64,000 bases of DNA, from assembly GCA_963783505.1 (NCBI GenBank), contig CAWAOP010000019.1, forward strand, positions 393,430 to 457,429, in the 5' to 3' direction. Within the stretch, counting starts at the first letter, position 1; every line of letters starts with the position of its first letter. Under the pieces are notes generated by a model that did not search any database, was not told the origin of the DNA, and saw only the letters and a program-made list of their open reading frames with translations. A program made the position numbers and the translations under genes. Positions 27,645 through 38,986 of this stretch are shown here, piece after piece. This DNA is from BOG-224 sp963783505 (GTDB lineage: Bacteria; Acidobacteriota; Terriglobia; Bryobacterales; Bryobacteraceae).

Positions 27645-27673
27645 TTTCGAACCCACGCCCTCCGCCCTATAAT
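27645..27673 (+). promoter_or_regulatory. Aconitase promoter, apparently leaderless
   Basis: A perfect -10 box TATAAT at 27668-27673 ends 7 bases before the acnA ATG; a weak -35 (TTTCGA, 27645-27650) lies 17 bases upstream. A start point 7-8 bases after the -10 would fall at the ATG itself, and no Shine-Dalgarno site fits in between. Confidence 0.5.
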
Positions 27674-27680
27674 CGAACTG

Positions 27681-30329
<2,649 letters not shown>

Positions 30330-30360
30330 GAATTTGAACGGGCCAGGAAGCTTGTCCGGT

Positions 30361-30369
30361 TGATATAAT
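30361..30369 (+). promoter_or_regulatory. Extended -10 promoter of the cyclophilin gene
   Basis: TGATATAAT (extended -10 TGn plus TATAAT) at 30361-30369, 8 bases before the ATG at 30378. No good -35 at the normal distance and no room for a Shine-Dalgarno, so a leaderless transcript is likely. Confidence 0.5.
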
Positions 30370-30377
30370 CTTCGCTT

Positions 30378-31028
30378 ATGAAAACTCTGATTATTCTCCT
30401 CGTCCTGGCGTCGGCGGTGCTGGCGCAGGTCTCGCTGACGAATCCAGCGTCGCTGAAAGAGCAGGCCCCTGCCACCTTTAACGCGAAGTTCTCGACCACT
30501 GCCGGCGATTTCACGATTCAGGTTACGCGCGCGTGGTCTCCTAATGGCGCGGACCGATTCTATAACCTGGTGAAGAACGGTTTCTTTACCGACGCCAGCT
30601 TCTTCCGCGTCTTGCGGGGTTTCATCGCGCAGTTTGGCATGCCGGCAGATCCGAAGCTGAATACGATATGGCAAAACGCCACGATAAAGGACGACCCTAA
30701 GAACCAGAGCAACACTCAAGGCACCATCGTGTTTGCCACCGCTGGACCGAATACGCGCAGTTGTCAGTTTTTCATCAATCTCGGCAACAATGCTGCGGGC
30801 CTGGATCCAGGCATGCACCCGGGGAACGAGGGTTTCACGCCATTCGGCAAGGTGGTTTCGGGCTTCGACGTGGTGCAGAAACTATACAGCGGTTATGGGG
30901 GTGCCCCGACCGAGGGTCAAGGTGGGCACGGCCCGGAGCAAGATGCCGTCGCGCGTGGCGGCAAGGCCTATCTCGATAAGAACTTCCCCAAGCTGGACAG
31001 CATTAAATCCGCGACGATAGCGCCGTAG
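30378..31028 (+). CDS. Secreted cyclophilin-type peptidyl-prolyl isomerase
   Basis: 216 residues. Signal peptide MKTLIILLVLASAVLAQ, so periplasmic. Cyclophilin core: NGADRFYNLVKNGFFTDASFFRVLRGFIAQFGMPADP, NTQGTIVFATAGPNTRSCQFFINLGNN, FTPFGKVVSGFDVV. The FR, Q and F residues of the active site are recognisable. Helps fold exported proteins. Preceded by an extended -10 box; followed by a strong hairpin. Confidence 0.94.
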   Translation: MKTLIILLVLASAVLAQVSLTNPASLKEQAPATFNAKFSTTAGDFTIQVTRAWSPNGADRFYNLVKNGFFTDASFFRVLRGFIAQFGMPADPKLNTIWQNATIKDDPKNQSNTQGTIVFATAGPNTRSCQFFINLGNNAAGLDPGMHPGNEGFTPFGKVVSGFDVVQKLYSGYGGAPTEGQGGHGPEQDAVARGGKAYLDKNFPKLDSIKSATIAP

Positions 31029-31045
31029 CGGAAAACTACTCAAAC

Positions 31046-31112
31046 GAGGGCAGGTCGGGAACCTGCCCCACGCTGCCGAGCGCAACGTGGGGCAGGTTCC
31101 CGACCTGCCCTC
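31046..31112. repeat. Perfect 27-bp inverted repeat (hairpin)
   Basis: Arms 31046-31072 and 31086-31112 are perfectly complementary, separated by a 13-base loop. Each arm also contains CAGGTCGGGAACCTG-like internal symmetry. It lies 17 bases after the cyclophilin stop and 28 bases before the next ATG; there is no T-run, so it looks like a REP-type element that may also limit read-through. Confidence 0.75.
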
Positions 31113-31140
31113 CCCAATTACTTCAGGAGGCGATCCGCAC

Positions 31141-32850
31141 ATGCGCGCCCACGTTGTCGCGTTCCTGCTTGTTGCCAGCGTCGCTTCCGCTCAGCAAGTC
31201 ACCGTCACCGTGCTGGCCACCACGGACATGCACGGGAACATCTTCCCTATCGATTACGTGACGGATCAGCCCGCGCCGCGCGGCTTGGCCAAGCTCGCTA
31301 CGTTGATCCGCGCCGCCGAAGCCGATAATCCCAATCACCTGCTCATCGATTGCGGCGATACGATTCAAGGCACGCCGCTCGAATATGCGTACCAAACGCT
31401 GGTTCGCTCGGGAAACGGCCCTCTTGGTCTAATGCCGCCATCGCCCGTCGCGCACGACCCCATGATGCTGGCCATGAATCTCCTCGGATACGACTCGATG
31501 ACGGTCGGCAATCACGAATACAACTTCGGGCCGAAAAACCTGAATCAGGCGCGCGCGGATGCCCGGTTCCCCTGGATTTCCGCGAACACTTCGGTGGCCC
31601 AGGGCGGCGCTGAAAAGCCATTCGCACCATACATCGTCAAGACCCTTGCTGGCGTCAAGGTAGCGGTGATCGGCATCACCACGCCCGTGGTCCCGCAATG
31701 GGAGAAGCCGGAGAACATAGGTTCGTACCACTTCACTTCTCCCGTGGAGGCGCTGAAGAGCGCGGTTTCGAAGCTACAAGCCACGGATAAGCCGGATGTG
31801 ATTGTAGTCGCCGCGCACTCTGGCCTCGGCCGCAACCCCGGCACTGGACAGGCGCAGAGTCCCGACGAAAACGTGGTTTACGAGCTGGCTACGAGTGTTC
31901 CCGACGTGGATGCTATCGTCTTCGGACACACTCACAATCAAGTCGAGGGAATCACCGTCGCCAAGATCCTCCTGGTACAGCCCAAGAATTTCGGCGTATC
32001 GATCGCGCGGCTGGATTTTACGATGGAACGAAAGGCGGCGGGCGGCTGGTCGGTCGCGGACAAGAAAAGCCGTCTGATCGCGGCTACCGCCGATACGCCG
32101 GCCGCACAGGACATACTGGACACTGGAAAACCCTATCAGGATCTCGCCGAGCGTTATCTCAACACGCCCGTGGCAACATCGGCGCACGCGCAAAGCGCCG
32201 CGCTGGCCCGCGTCGAGGATTCGGTCGTAGTGGATGCCATCCAAGAAGCGCAGATTGCGGCGACGCACGCGGATGTCTCGTTCGCCTCGTCGTTCAATCC
32301 GGGCGTGCGTTTCCCGCAAGGCCAGGTAACGGTTCGCCAGATTGCGGCCTTGTATCCGTACGATAACGAGCTGTACGTCGTCGAAGGCACGGGCAAAATG
32401 GTGAAGGACGCCCTCGAAAACGCCGCCCGCTATTACGTTTCGTGCGAGGGCGCGCGCTGCTCCGAAGCGCCTCTCATTAACCGCGCTGTGGTCGGCTACA
32501 ACTACGACATGGCCGAGGGCGTCAACTACGAAATCGACCTGACCCGCCCGGAAGGCGACCGCGTCCGCAACCTCCAGTGGAAGGGCCAGCCCCTCGCGCC
32601 CACGCAACCGCTGCGCATCGCGGTAAACAATTACCGGGCCGCCGGCAGCGCCGGTTACACCATGTTCGCGGGCGCAAAGATCGTGTGGCGATCGTCGGAA
32701 GAAATCCGCGACATGATCGTCCACTACTTCACGGAGAAGAAGCAGCTACCGAGCGAGCCGCGGAACAACTGGCGAGTCATCCCCGAAGAAGCCCGCAAAG
32801 AACTGGAGCGAGAATCGCAGGGCGAAGCGGGACGGCCGGTGATGCAGTAA
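31141..32850 (+). CDS. Periplasmic 5'-nucleotidase / 2',3'-cyclic phosphodiesterase
   Basis: 569 residues. Signal peptide MRAHVVAFLLVASVASAQ; ATG at 31141 is preceded by AGGAGG, whereas an upstream in-frame GTG/ATG would lie inside the hairpin. N-terminal metallophosphoesterase domain: TTDMHGNIFPID, DCGDTIQGTP, GNHEYNFGP, AAHSGLG, FGHTHNQV. C-terminal 5'-nucleotidase domain from about residue 330: FNPGVRFPQGQVTVRQIAALYPYDNELYVVEGTG and NYRAAGSAGY. Hydrolyses nucleotides for uptake. Confidence 0.95.
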   Translation: MRAHVVAFLLVASVASAQQVTVTVLATTDMHGNIFPIDYVTDQPAPRGLAKLATLIRAAEADNPNHLLIDCGDTIQGTPLEYAYQTLVRSGNGPLGLMPPSPVAHDPMMLAMNLLGYDSMTVGNHEYNFGPKNLNQARADARFPWISANTSVAQGGAEKPFAPYIVKTLAGVKVAVIGITTPVVPQWEKPENIGSYHFTSPVEALKSAVSKLQATDKPDVIVVAAHSGLGRNPGTGQAQSPDENVVYELATSVPDVDAIVFGHTHNQVEGITVAKILLVQPKNFGVSIARLDFTMERKAAGGWSVADKKSRLIAATADTPAAQDILDTGKPYQDLAERYLNTPVATSAHAQSAALARVEDSVVVDAIQEAQIAATHADVSFASSFNPGVRFPQGQVTVRQIAALYPYDNELYVVEGTGKMVKDALENAARYYVSCEGARCSEAPLINRAVVGYNYDMAEGVNYEIDLTRPEGDRVRNLQWKGQPLAPTQPLRIAVNNYRAAGSAGYTMFAGAKIVWRSSEEIRDMIVHYFTEKKQLPSEPRNNWRVIPEEARKELERESQGEAGRPVMQ

Positions 32851-32949
32851 AGGGAACTGGCGAGACTGCTCCAACTCAAGACACTGCCGGAAGCCGGGGC
32901 GTGACCCAACCCGGTTGCGCGCGCCGTTACCTTACGTCGCCTGATTTAC

Positions 32950-33825
32950 CTAATTCTCCGTCGGCGTGTGCTTCACCTGATCCACCACGATCACTTCCAG
33001 CGGCATTTTGCGGGCGTCCATCTTGAGCCCGAAGGAACGCAGGCCGGCAGCCAGCGAGTCGTTGTTGAAGCCCTGCAACAGCCTGAGCGCCTCGGGCGGC
33101 AGAGTCACGCCATTGCGCACCGCGGCTTGGATCAGCATGCCCCTGTAATCTTCCGGCGTCAGGTCGATGGCTAGATCGTACGTCGCCGCCAGGCCGGTCG
33201 TATCCACTACCTCTCTATCGATGAACCGGGACAGCGTCTCGGCGAAATCGGCCATGGTGACCGTACGCGCTTCAATCCGGTTGTTGGCGAGCGAGAAAGA
33301 GCCACCGCGCCCGAGCGCAACACTCACTCCGGCGGAGCTCCCGCTGCCTCCGGCGTTGACCGCGGCGCCCGCGGCTATGGGGCTGGCCGCGGATTCCTTT
33401 AACTTCACTCCACCATTCGCAACACCCAGAGCGTAAACCGAAAACTCCCGTTGCTCGCGGTGGATTTTGAGTCCGAGACGATCTTCCAGCAGCGCCTGAA
33501 GCATCTCGGGGAGCTTGTCCCGCGAGGCGCCTTCGGCGAATTTGGCGCTCACGTCGAACCGTTCCGTGGCGAGCCATTCGGGCCCGACAACCTGATCGCT
33601 CTTAACGCGATAGGCGATCCGTATATAATCCTTCAGCGCCGCATAGGCCATATGGACTTGCGCGCCGTCGATATGGATGCCGACATCCACCTGCTGCGGC
33701 GGAGTAGGCGGCGAGACCTTGACCGAAGCCACTTCGAATTCCGGCCGGGGCTCCGAAGCCGGAGCCTGGGCGCACGCCACCCCCGTAATCAAAGCGAAAC
33801 ACAACAGCCCACGAATCAAGTTCAT
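32950..33825 (-). CDS. TIGR03435 soil-associated family protein
   Basis: About 291 residues. Signal peptide MNLIRGLLCFALITGVACAQ, then FEVASVKVSPP, a stretch LKDYIRIAYRVKSDQVVGPEWLATERFDVSAK, MLQALLEDRLGLKIHREQREFSVYALGVA, and near the end MADFAETLSRFIDREVVDTTGLAATYDLAIDLTP: the order and wording of the DUF3738/TIGR03435 family expanded in Acidobacteria. Secreted, function unknown. The ATG at 33825 is chosen from the signal peptide; an in-frame ATG at 33861 is possible. Confidence 0.9.
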   Translation of the reverse strand: MNLIRGLLCFALITGVACAQAPASEPRPEFEVASVKVSPPTPPQQVDVGIHIDGAQVHMAYAALKDYIRIAYRVKSDQVVGPEWLATERFDVSAKFAEGASRDKLPEMLQALLEDRLGLKIHREQREFSVYALGVANGGVKLKESAASPIAAGAAVNAGGSGSSAGVSVALGRGGSFSLANNRIEARTVTMADFAETLSRFIDREVVDTTGLAATYDLAIDLTPEDYRGMLIQAAVRNGVTLPPEALRLLQGFNNDSLAAGLRSFGLKMDARKMPLEVIVVDQVKHTPTEN

Positions 33826-33897
33826 GATCGGATAGACGAAATCGGCGCGCAAAAGATCCAAGTACTTTCGCGCCGGCCGCCGCGAAGGCGCCGGCGG

Positions 33898-35544
33898 CTA
33901 TGTGCGCTTCACAACAACCAGCGTGATATCGTCCGATTGCGCCCGGCCGGCCGCGAACTGCGTGACAGCGTTGCGGATGGCCAGCACGATCGCTTCGGCC
34001 GGCTGATCGCGAGTCCGATGCAGGACTTCAACCAGCCGGTCCTCGCCGAATTCCTCATCGGCCGAGTTGATGGCCTCCGTAACGCCATCGCTATAGATTG
34101 CGAGGATATCGCCGGCATCGAGATGGGCTTTCGACTCGCCGTAGGACATCTTCGCCAGAATGCCGAGCGGCGGCCCCCCGCCTTCAAGCCATTCCGCCGC
34201 CCCGGAAGCGCGCATCAGCAGGGGCGGGTTGTGACCCGCGCTGGCGAACGACAGATCGCCGCTTGACGCATCCAGCACGCAAAAGAAGAACGTGATAAAC
34301 CTGTTCCCCGGGCAATTCACGCACGTGGATTTATTGAGCCGCGTCATGAACGCGCCTACGTCGCCGAGGTCCTCGGCAAGCGCGCGTACGCGGGCGTCCA
34401 GCGCGGTCATCATCAGCGCCGCCGGCATCCCCTTTCCGGAAACATCGCCGAGCGCGACGCCGCCTTTACGGCCGCCATAAGAGAAGAACGCGTAATAGTC
34501 CCCTCCCACCGCTCCGCAAGGCGCGTTAAACCCGGCCAATTCGGCCCCTTCCACCTGGGGAGCGGCAGCCGGCAACATGCCCCTCTGGATCTCGGCCGCC
34601 TGCGAAAGCTCACGCTGCATGAGACGGCTGACGGCCTCCGCTTCGGCCAGGCGCGCGTTCTCGATGCGGATTGCGGCGACATTCGCCATCACCGTGAGCA
34701 AACTGAGATCGTCCGGCGTGAAGACCCGCGAAACGTGCTGCGAGTCCACATAAATCAGCCCAATCGTGCTCTCGCGCGTTTGCAGGGGCACGGCCATCAT
34801 GGTGCGGACATTCTGCTCGACGATGCTCATGCGGGCGCGGTAGGCATCGTCAAGCTGCGCATCCCGCACCAGAATCGAGGCCCGCTCCTGAATCGCGCGG
34901 TCGCGAACCAGCGTGCTGATGCGGAAGTTTTCGCCCTTGTGCGCGCGAACCACCAGCGCGCCATCGTCGAGCGTCATCAGCACGCCGCGCTCGGCGCCGA
35001 CCGCTCCGGTCGCCAGATCGAGAATCACGGGGAACAACTCCGCGAGCGGGCGGTTCTCGGCGAGCGACTGTCCCGCCTGGATGAGAGCCTGGACGGGAGA
35101 CGGGGCGCCCGTTCGGATTGCGTACGAGCTGCTGCCCTGCCCCACGGCGCGCGCGCTGGCTTCCAGGCTCGTCACCACGGTCGCCATGCCGGAAGCGGTC
35201 GGCTGTTCGCCCTCGAACACCACCACGTCGGGCTTCGGGCCGGGAGCGGAAACAACCGCGAAGGTAATGGCCGCGTGGCCCGCGGTCACGCAGTCGCCGG
35301 GCTTCAGCGTGCGCCGCTCGCGCAATGGCGTTTCGTTGAGGAAAGTCCCGTTCTTGCTCCCCAGGTCTTCCACCGTCCAGACATCCCCTTGGCCCTGGAA
35401 CGCGAAGTGTAACCGTGACAAGCCGGCGTCATCCTGGAAGGAGATATCGGCTCCGCTGGAACGGCCTACCGTGATCCGGCCGGCCGTAAGCGGCGCCGTG
35501 CGCGTTTCGGCGCCAGGGTACTGGATGACAAGTTCGTACGCCAT
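33898..35544 (-). CDS. FHA-GAF-SpoIIE phosphatase
   Basis: 548 residues. FHA domain at 1-100 (GRITVGRSSGADISF, LSRLHFAFQG, LGSKNGTFLNE) binds phosphothreonine; GAF domain about 160-310 (ERGVLMTLDDGALVVRAHKGENF, VPLQTRESTIGLIYVDS); PP2C/RsbU core about 330-548 (CGAVGGDYYAF, ALGDVSGKGMPAALMMTALD, YSDGVTEAINSADEEFGEDRL). Cytoplasmic, likely a partner-switching phosphatase. ATG at 35544 begins the FHA fold; TACAAT lies 5 bases upstream of it, again a possible leaderless start. A second SpoIIE phosphatase is at 11.1-13.4 kb. Confidence 0.93.
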   Translation of the reverse strand: MAYELVIQYPGAETRTAPLTAGRITVGRSSGADISFQDDAGLSRLHFAFQGQGDVWTVEDLGSKNGTFLNETPLRERRTLKPGDCVTAGHAAITFAVVSAPGPKPDVVVFEGEQPTASGMATVVTSLEASARAVGQGSSSYAIRTGAPSPVQALIQAGQSLAENRPLAELFPVILDLATGAVGAERGVLMTLDDGALVVRAHKGENFRISTLVRDRAIQERASILVRDAQLDDAYRARMSIVEQNVRTMMAVPLQTRESTIGLIYVDSQHVSRVFTPDDLSLLTVMANVAAIRIENARLAEAEAVSRLMQRELSQAAEIQRGMLPAAAPQVEGAELAGFNAPCGAVGGDYYAFFSYGGRKGGVALGDVSGKGMPAALMMTALDARVRALAEDLGDVGAFMTRLNKSTCVNCPGNRFITFFFCVLDASSGDLSFASAGHNPPLLMRASGAAEWLEGGGPPLGILAKMSYGESKAHLDAGDILAIYSDGVTEAINSADEEFGEDRLVEVLHRTRDQPAEAIVLAIRNAVTQFAAGRAQSDDITLVVVKRT

Positions 35545-35655
35545 GGTCCATTGTAAACATAGCCACCGCGCCGTTGACGGGCGCGGAGCCATTGCTTTTA
35601 GCGGCGTTGCGTAAAGAAGCCACCCAGGTCAACCGATAAGGATGGGGAGGGGATC

Positions 35656-35901
35656 ATGATTCTTCTCTTTCTACTAGTCTCGTTTGTGGTTCTGTACTAC
35701 GTCGTACCATCGCCCGAACCCAGCCAAGCTGAGAGGTTTCCGGGGACGAAGGTGGTGAGATCAGGCCCTGCGAAGCCCGAGGCGCTCGATCCCACCGCTA
35801 CACCCGGCATTCTGGCCCTTGGCCAAGCCTTGGAACGAATGGGCCGAGGTCAGGCTCCGCGGACTTCGCCAAGTCCGGAGGTAGTTCTCAAAACCCATTG
35901 A
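35656..35901 (+). CDS. Small single-pass membrane protein
   Basis: 81 residues: N-terminal helix MILLFLLVSFVVLYYVV followed by a Pro-rich, mostly disordered tail. A strong GGAGGGG site precedes the ATG at 35656. No family recognised. It lies just before the PilZ-like gene on the same strand. Confidence 0.55.
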   Translation: MILLFLLVSFVVLYYVVPSPEPSQAERFPGTKVVRSGPAKPEALDPTATPGILALGQALERMGRGQAPRTSPSPEVVLKTH

Positions 35902-35920
35902 TTTAGGCTAAGATACTCAC

Positions 35921-36256
35921 ATGCCCGACACGGAGACTGGCGCCGACGTATCGCCGCCAGCCGTTGCCGTAGCTTCCAGCCGAGCGGCGACAGCTCCGGA
36001 ATCCGCCGAGGTTCGTGTACGAGTTCTCCCCGACGGCGAGTTCCAGACCGCGCTATTGGGCGGATGGAAGGGCCGATACCTGGAGATCGAGTTTACATCC
36101 CCGGGGATCTCCCCCGGCCAGGCGATCGAGATTGAATCGGGCGACATGCTGTATTGGGGCGAGCTTCAGCGGCGCGAAGGTCAAAGGGGCGTGGCCTATG
36201 TAGAACATTCGCTCAATCGCGCCACGCTGGCAACGGAACGGAACCGCTGGGATTGA
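35921..36256 (+). CDS. Small PilZ-like domain protein
   Basis: 111 residues. After a 30-residue disordered start, the sequence VRVRVLPDGEFQTALLGGWKGRYLEIEFTS and ESGDMLYWGELQRREGQRGVAYVEHSL has the beta-barrel rhythm of PilZ-type domains, but the arginine and D/NxSxxG motifs that bind c-di-GMP are not evident, so ligand binding is doubtful. A TAAGAT hexamer lies 6 bases before the ATG. Next to sugar-polymer genes. Moderate support for the gene, low for the fold. Confidence 0.55.
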   Translation: MPDTETGADVSPPAVAVASSRAATAPESAEVRVRVLPDGEFQTALLGGWKGRYLEIEFTSPGISPGQAIEIESGDMLYWGELQRREGQRGVAYVEHSLNRATLATERNRWD

Positions 36257-36290
36257 GCGGCTATCGACGGACGGGGACGCGCAAGACGTT

Positions 36291-37700
36291 ATGGATCGAC
36301 TGCTCTGGATGGGTCTTAAGGCATTCTTCATCGCCTTGGTGTTGACTCCCATCATCCGCGATATTTCCCGCTCCTTTAACGTCGTCGACCGGCCTGGCCA
36401 GCGCAAGGTCCACGCCCACCCCATACCGCGAGTGGGAGGCGTCGCCATCGCTCTGGCATATGGCCTCGCGCTACTACCGTTCAACTCGCACGGGAATCCC
36501 TTGACATCGTCACATATGGATGCCTGGGGGATCTTTCCGGCGGCTGCCATCGTAGTCGTTATCGGCCTCCTGGACGATCTGTTTTCCCTCAAACCGCTTC
36601 TGAAGCTGGCGGGCCTGGTCGCCGCCGCCTCCGTGGCCTTTTCGCGCGGGTTGCGGATTGGAGACGTAGCGTTCGTCAGCCTGCCCGTGTGGATCGACTA
36701 CCCGTTGACCGTCTTCTGGCTGGTTCTGACCTCCAACGCGCTGAATCTCATAGACGGACTCGACGGCCTCTGCGCGGGCATGGGGCTATTATCTTCCCTG
36801 ACCCTGTTTACCGCCGCCATACTGCACAAGAACTTCGCATTGGCCTATGCTACTTTCCCTCTGGCCGCGGCCCTGGCGGGCTTCCTGTGCTACAACTTCA
36901 ACCCGGCCACCGTGTTCCTGGGCGACTCCGGCGCGCTGCTGATCGGGTTTCTGCTGGGCGCGTACGGCATGTTCTGGTCCCAAAAGGGCGAAACCGTCCT
37001 CAGCATCCTGGTGCCGATGCTGGCGCTATCGATCCCGCTGCTGGATGTATCTCTCTCGGTCATCAGGAGGCTGATCGGCGGACGGCCGATTTTCTCGGCC
37101 GATCGGGGTCATATTCACCACCGTCTTCTCGACCGCGGGCTCTCGACGCGCCAGGCCGTTTGGGTGCTATACCTGGTCGGAGCTCTCGCCGCCGCCTTTG
37201 CGCTCATCGCTTCGAGCGGGATTTTGGGCCGATACCAGGCTGTGGTTGTCATTGCTTTTTGCGTTGCCGCTTGGGTAGGAATCAAGAACTTGCGTTACGC
37301 CGAATTCGATATCGCGGGGAGACTGCTGTTCAGCCCCGCGGATTCCGGCAAGGCCGGAGCGGATCTGTTAGGGCGGTTGGCCAATTCCTTGGAAGAAGCC
37401 ACCGATGAGGAAAGTTGGTGGCGGACGCTCGCTCGCGAGGGCAAGGGTCTCGGTTTCGCCGCCCTGCGATGGCCCAAGCCCTCAGGAACTCGCGACGTCG
37501 ATCTGGCTCCCGGCGCTCCTCGCGGATGGTCGCTGGAGATCCCGGTCGCCGGGGCCGGCGCCATCCGAGTCGAGGGTTTGGCCGGCACGGACGCTCCGCA
37601 CTGCGATCTGCCGGAACTGGCCGAGATTGTCGGACGGACTTGCCCGTCCGCGAAGCGAGCGCCGGCCGAGCCGCCCGGCGTCGCCTCCGGTGTCGCATGA
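36291..37700 (+). CDS. WecA/Rfe-like undecaprenyl-phosphate sugar-1-phosphate transferase
   Basis: Multi-pass enzyme that loads a GlcNAc-1-P-type sugar on undecaprenyl phosphate to start a polysaccharide. 469 residues: about 10 helices with DRPGQRKVHAHPIPRVGG, GLLDDLFSLKP (the Asp pair), NALNLIDGLDGLCAG, NFNPATVFLGDSGALLIGFLLG and DRGHIHHRLLDRGLS. The C-terminal 120 residues (from about 350) are an extra soluble extension of unknown fold. Stop overlaps the next start by 4 bases (ATGA). Confidence 0.93.
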   Translation: MDRLLWMGLKAFFIALVLTPIIRDISRSFNVVDRPGQRKVHAHPIPRVGGVAIALAYGLALLPFNSHGNPLTSSHMDAWGIFPAAAIVVVIGLLDDLFSLKPLLKLAGLVAAASVAFSRGLRIGDVAFVSLPVWIDYPLTVFWLVLTSNALNLIDGLDGLCAGMGLLSSLTLFTAAILHKNFALAYATFPLAAALAGFLCYNFNPATVFLGDSGALLIGFLLGAYGMFWSQKGETVLSILVPMLALSIPLLDVSLSVIRRLIGGRPIFSADRGHIHHRLLDRGLSTRQAVWVLYLVGALAAAFALIASSGILGRYQAVVVIAFCVAAWVGIKNLRYAEFDIAGRLLFSPADSGKAGADLLGRLANSLEEATDEESWWRTLAREGKGLGFAALRWPKPSGTRDVDLAPGAPRGWSLEIPVAGAGAIRVEGLAGTDAPHCDLPELAEIVGRTCPSAKRAPAEPPGVASGVA

Positions 37701-38986
37701 CCTCGCGCCCGCCAACGCGCCGCTTAGCCCTCACGCTGGCAGACCTGCTCGCTTGCTATCTAGCCTGCGCCAGTATCGCGTCTTGCTTCCCCGAGCCTGG
37801 CATCGAGTGGGACGTCGTGGTCCCGGTATCCGCACTCTCATGCTGGCTCGCGGCGCTGGCATTCCAGGAACGGGATTTTGGATTCAACCTCTGGATCGAT
37901 CAGTTCTTTTATGCCTGCGGGCTGAACATGCTGCTCGAATACGGGCTGGCCTATGCTTTCATGTTCCGGCCCGCTCCCCTGGCCGCGATGTTGGCGGGTG
38001 TGGCTCTGGCGTTAATCCTCATGGCATCGCTTCACCGTTGGGTTTTTCCGGATTCGCGCCGTTCTCCAACCAGCGTCCTTTTCATCGGGTTCGATGCCAG
38101 CGCACGCGCTCTAGCTCCGCTCTACGGCGACCGGATCGTCGGCGTTTTAGAAGACGATCCGGCTCGGGTTCCGAGCGGCCTGCCGTACCTCGGACCGCCC
38201 AGCCGGCTCGATGAAGCCGTCGCCCGGACTCAACCGGGGTCGATCGTAGTGACCGGCAGGCCAGCCAGCGCGAGCGGTCTGCTGGATAAGCAATACTCCG
38301 GCTGCACGGTGATCGACGGATCGGCATTGCACGAGACTATGCTGGAACGCGTCCGGTGGGACCGCCTCCGCCCCATCGATCTTCTGTTCTCGCATTCGAC
38401 CAACGCGGACCGGCTGGGCATGGCCGTTCAAGCTATCTACAACAATCTGGTTGGCCTTGCGCTTCTCTTGGTCTCGACGCCGCTGCTGTTTCTTCTGGGG
38501 CTGGGCGTATCGGTGGCCTCGGGAGGCGGGCCGAGTCTGGAATCCACGGAGTGCCTCGGATTCCAGATGATCCCCTTCCGCCTCCTGCGCTTCTCGCTGG
38601 GCCGCACTGGAGCGCCGCCCAACGCGGTTGGGAGGCTTATCTCCAAACTCCACCTGGTTCATCTGCCGCGTCTCATCAACGTCGTTCGAGGCGAGATGGC
38701 TTTGTTCGGGCCGCCGCCCGTCCGGGCGGAATTCGCCGCGCGCCTGGCGCAACTGATCCCCGTCTATTCGCACCGGTTCACCATCAAGCCCGGCCTTGCG
38801 GGCTGGTCGCAAATCCACTTCGCCCGCGTTCAAGGCCCCAGTGACGAGGCCCTGCGTCTGGAGTACGATCTCTATTACGTCAAGCAGAACAGCGTGTCCC
38901 TGGACCTGGAGATTCTCATGCGCACCTTGCTTCCGGGCCGCTCGGACGCTCCGTCGCTTGGGCGGGAGCCCGCGGGAGGGCGTTGA
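37697..38986 (+). CDS. Polyprenyl glycosylphosphotransferase-like protein with altered active site
   Basis: 429 residues. Four N-terminal helices and a Rossmann-like stretch (TSVLFIGFDASARAL) as in WcaJ-type enzymes, another helix (about 255-280) and the bacterial sugar transferase domain ending PRLINVVRGEMALFGPPPVR and KPGLAGWSQIHF. The conserved catalytic Asp-Glu of the family (DELPQ) is replaced by Val-His here (LVHLPRL), and GPRP reads GPPP. The KFRSM-like segment is also altered (IPFRLLRF). It may be inactive as a transferase. ATG at 37697 sits in the upstream stop; the next gene overlaps by one base. Confidence 0.85.
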   Translation: MTSRPPTRRLALTLADLLACYLACASIASCFPEPGIEWDVVVPVSALSCWLAALAFQERDFGFNLWIDQFFYACGLNMLLEYGLAYAFMFRPAPLAAMLAGVALALILMASLHRWVFPDSRRSPTSVLFIGFDASARALAPLYGDRIVGVLEDDPARVPSGLPYLGPPSRLDEAVARTQPGSIVVTGRPASASGLLDKQYSGCTVIDGSALHETMLERVRWDRLRPIDLLFSHSTNADRLGMAVQAIYNNLVGLALLLVSTPLLFLLGLGVSVASGGGPSLESTECLGFQMIPFRLLRFSLGRTGAPPNAVGRLISKLHLVHLPRLINVVRGEMALFGPPPVRAEFAARLAQLIPVYSHRFTIKPGLAGWSQIHFARVQGPSDEALRLEYDLYYVKQNSVSLDLEILMRTLLPGRSDAPSLGREPAGGR

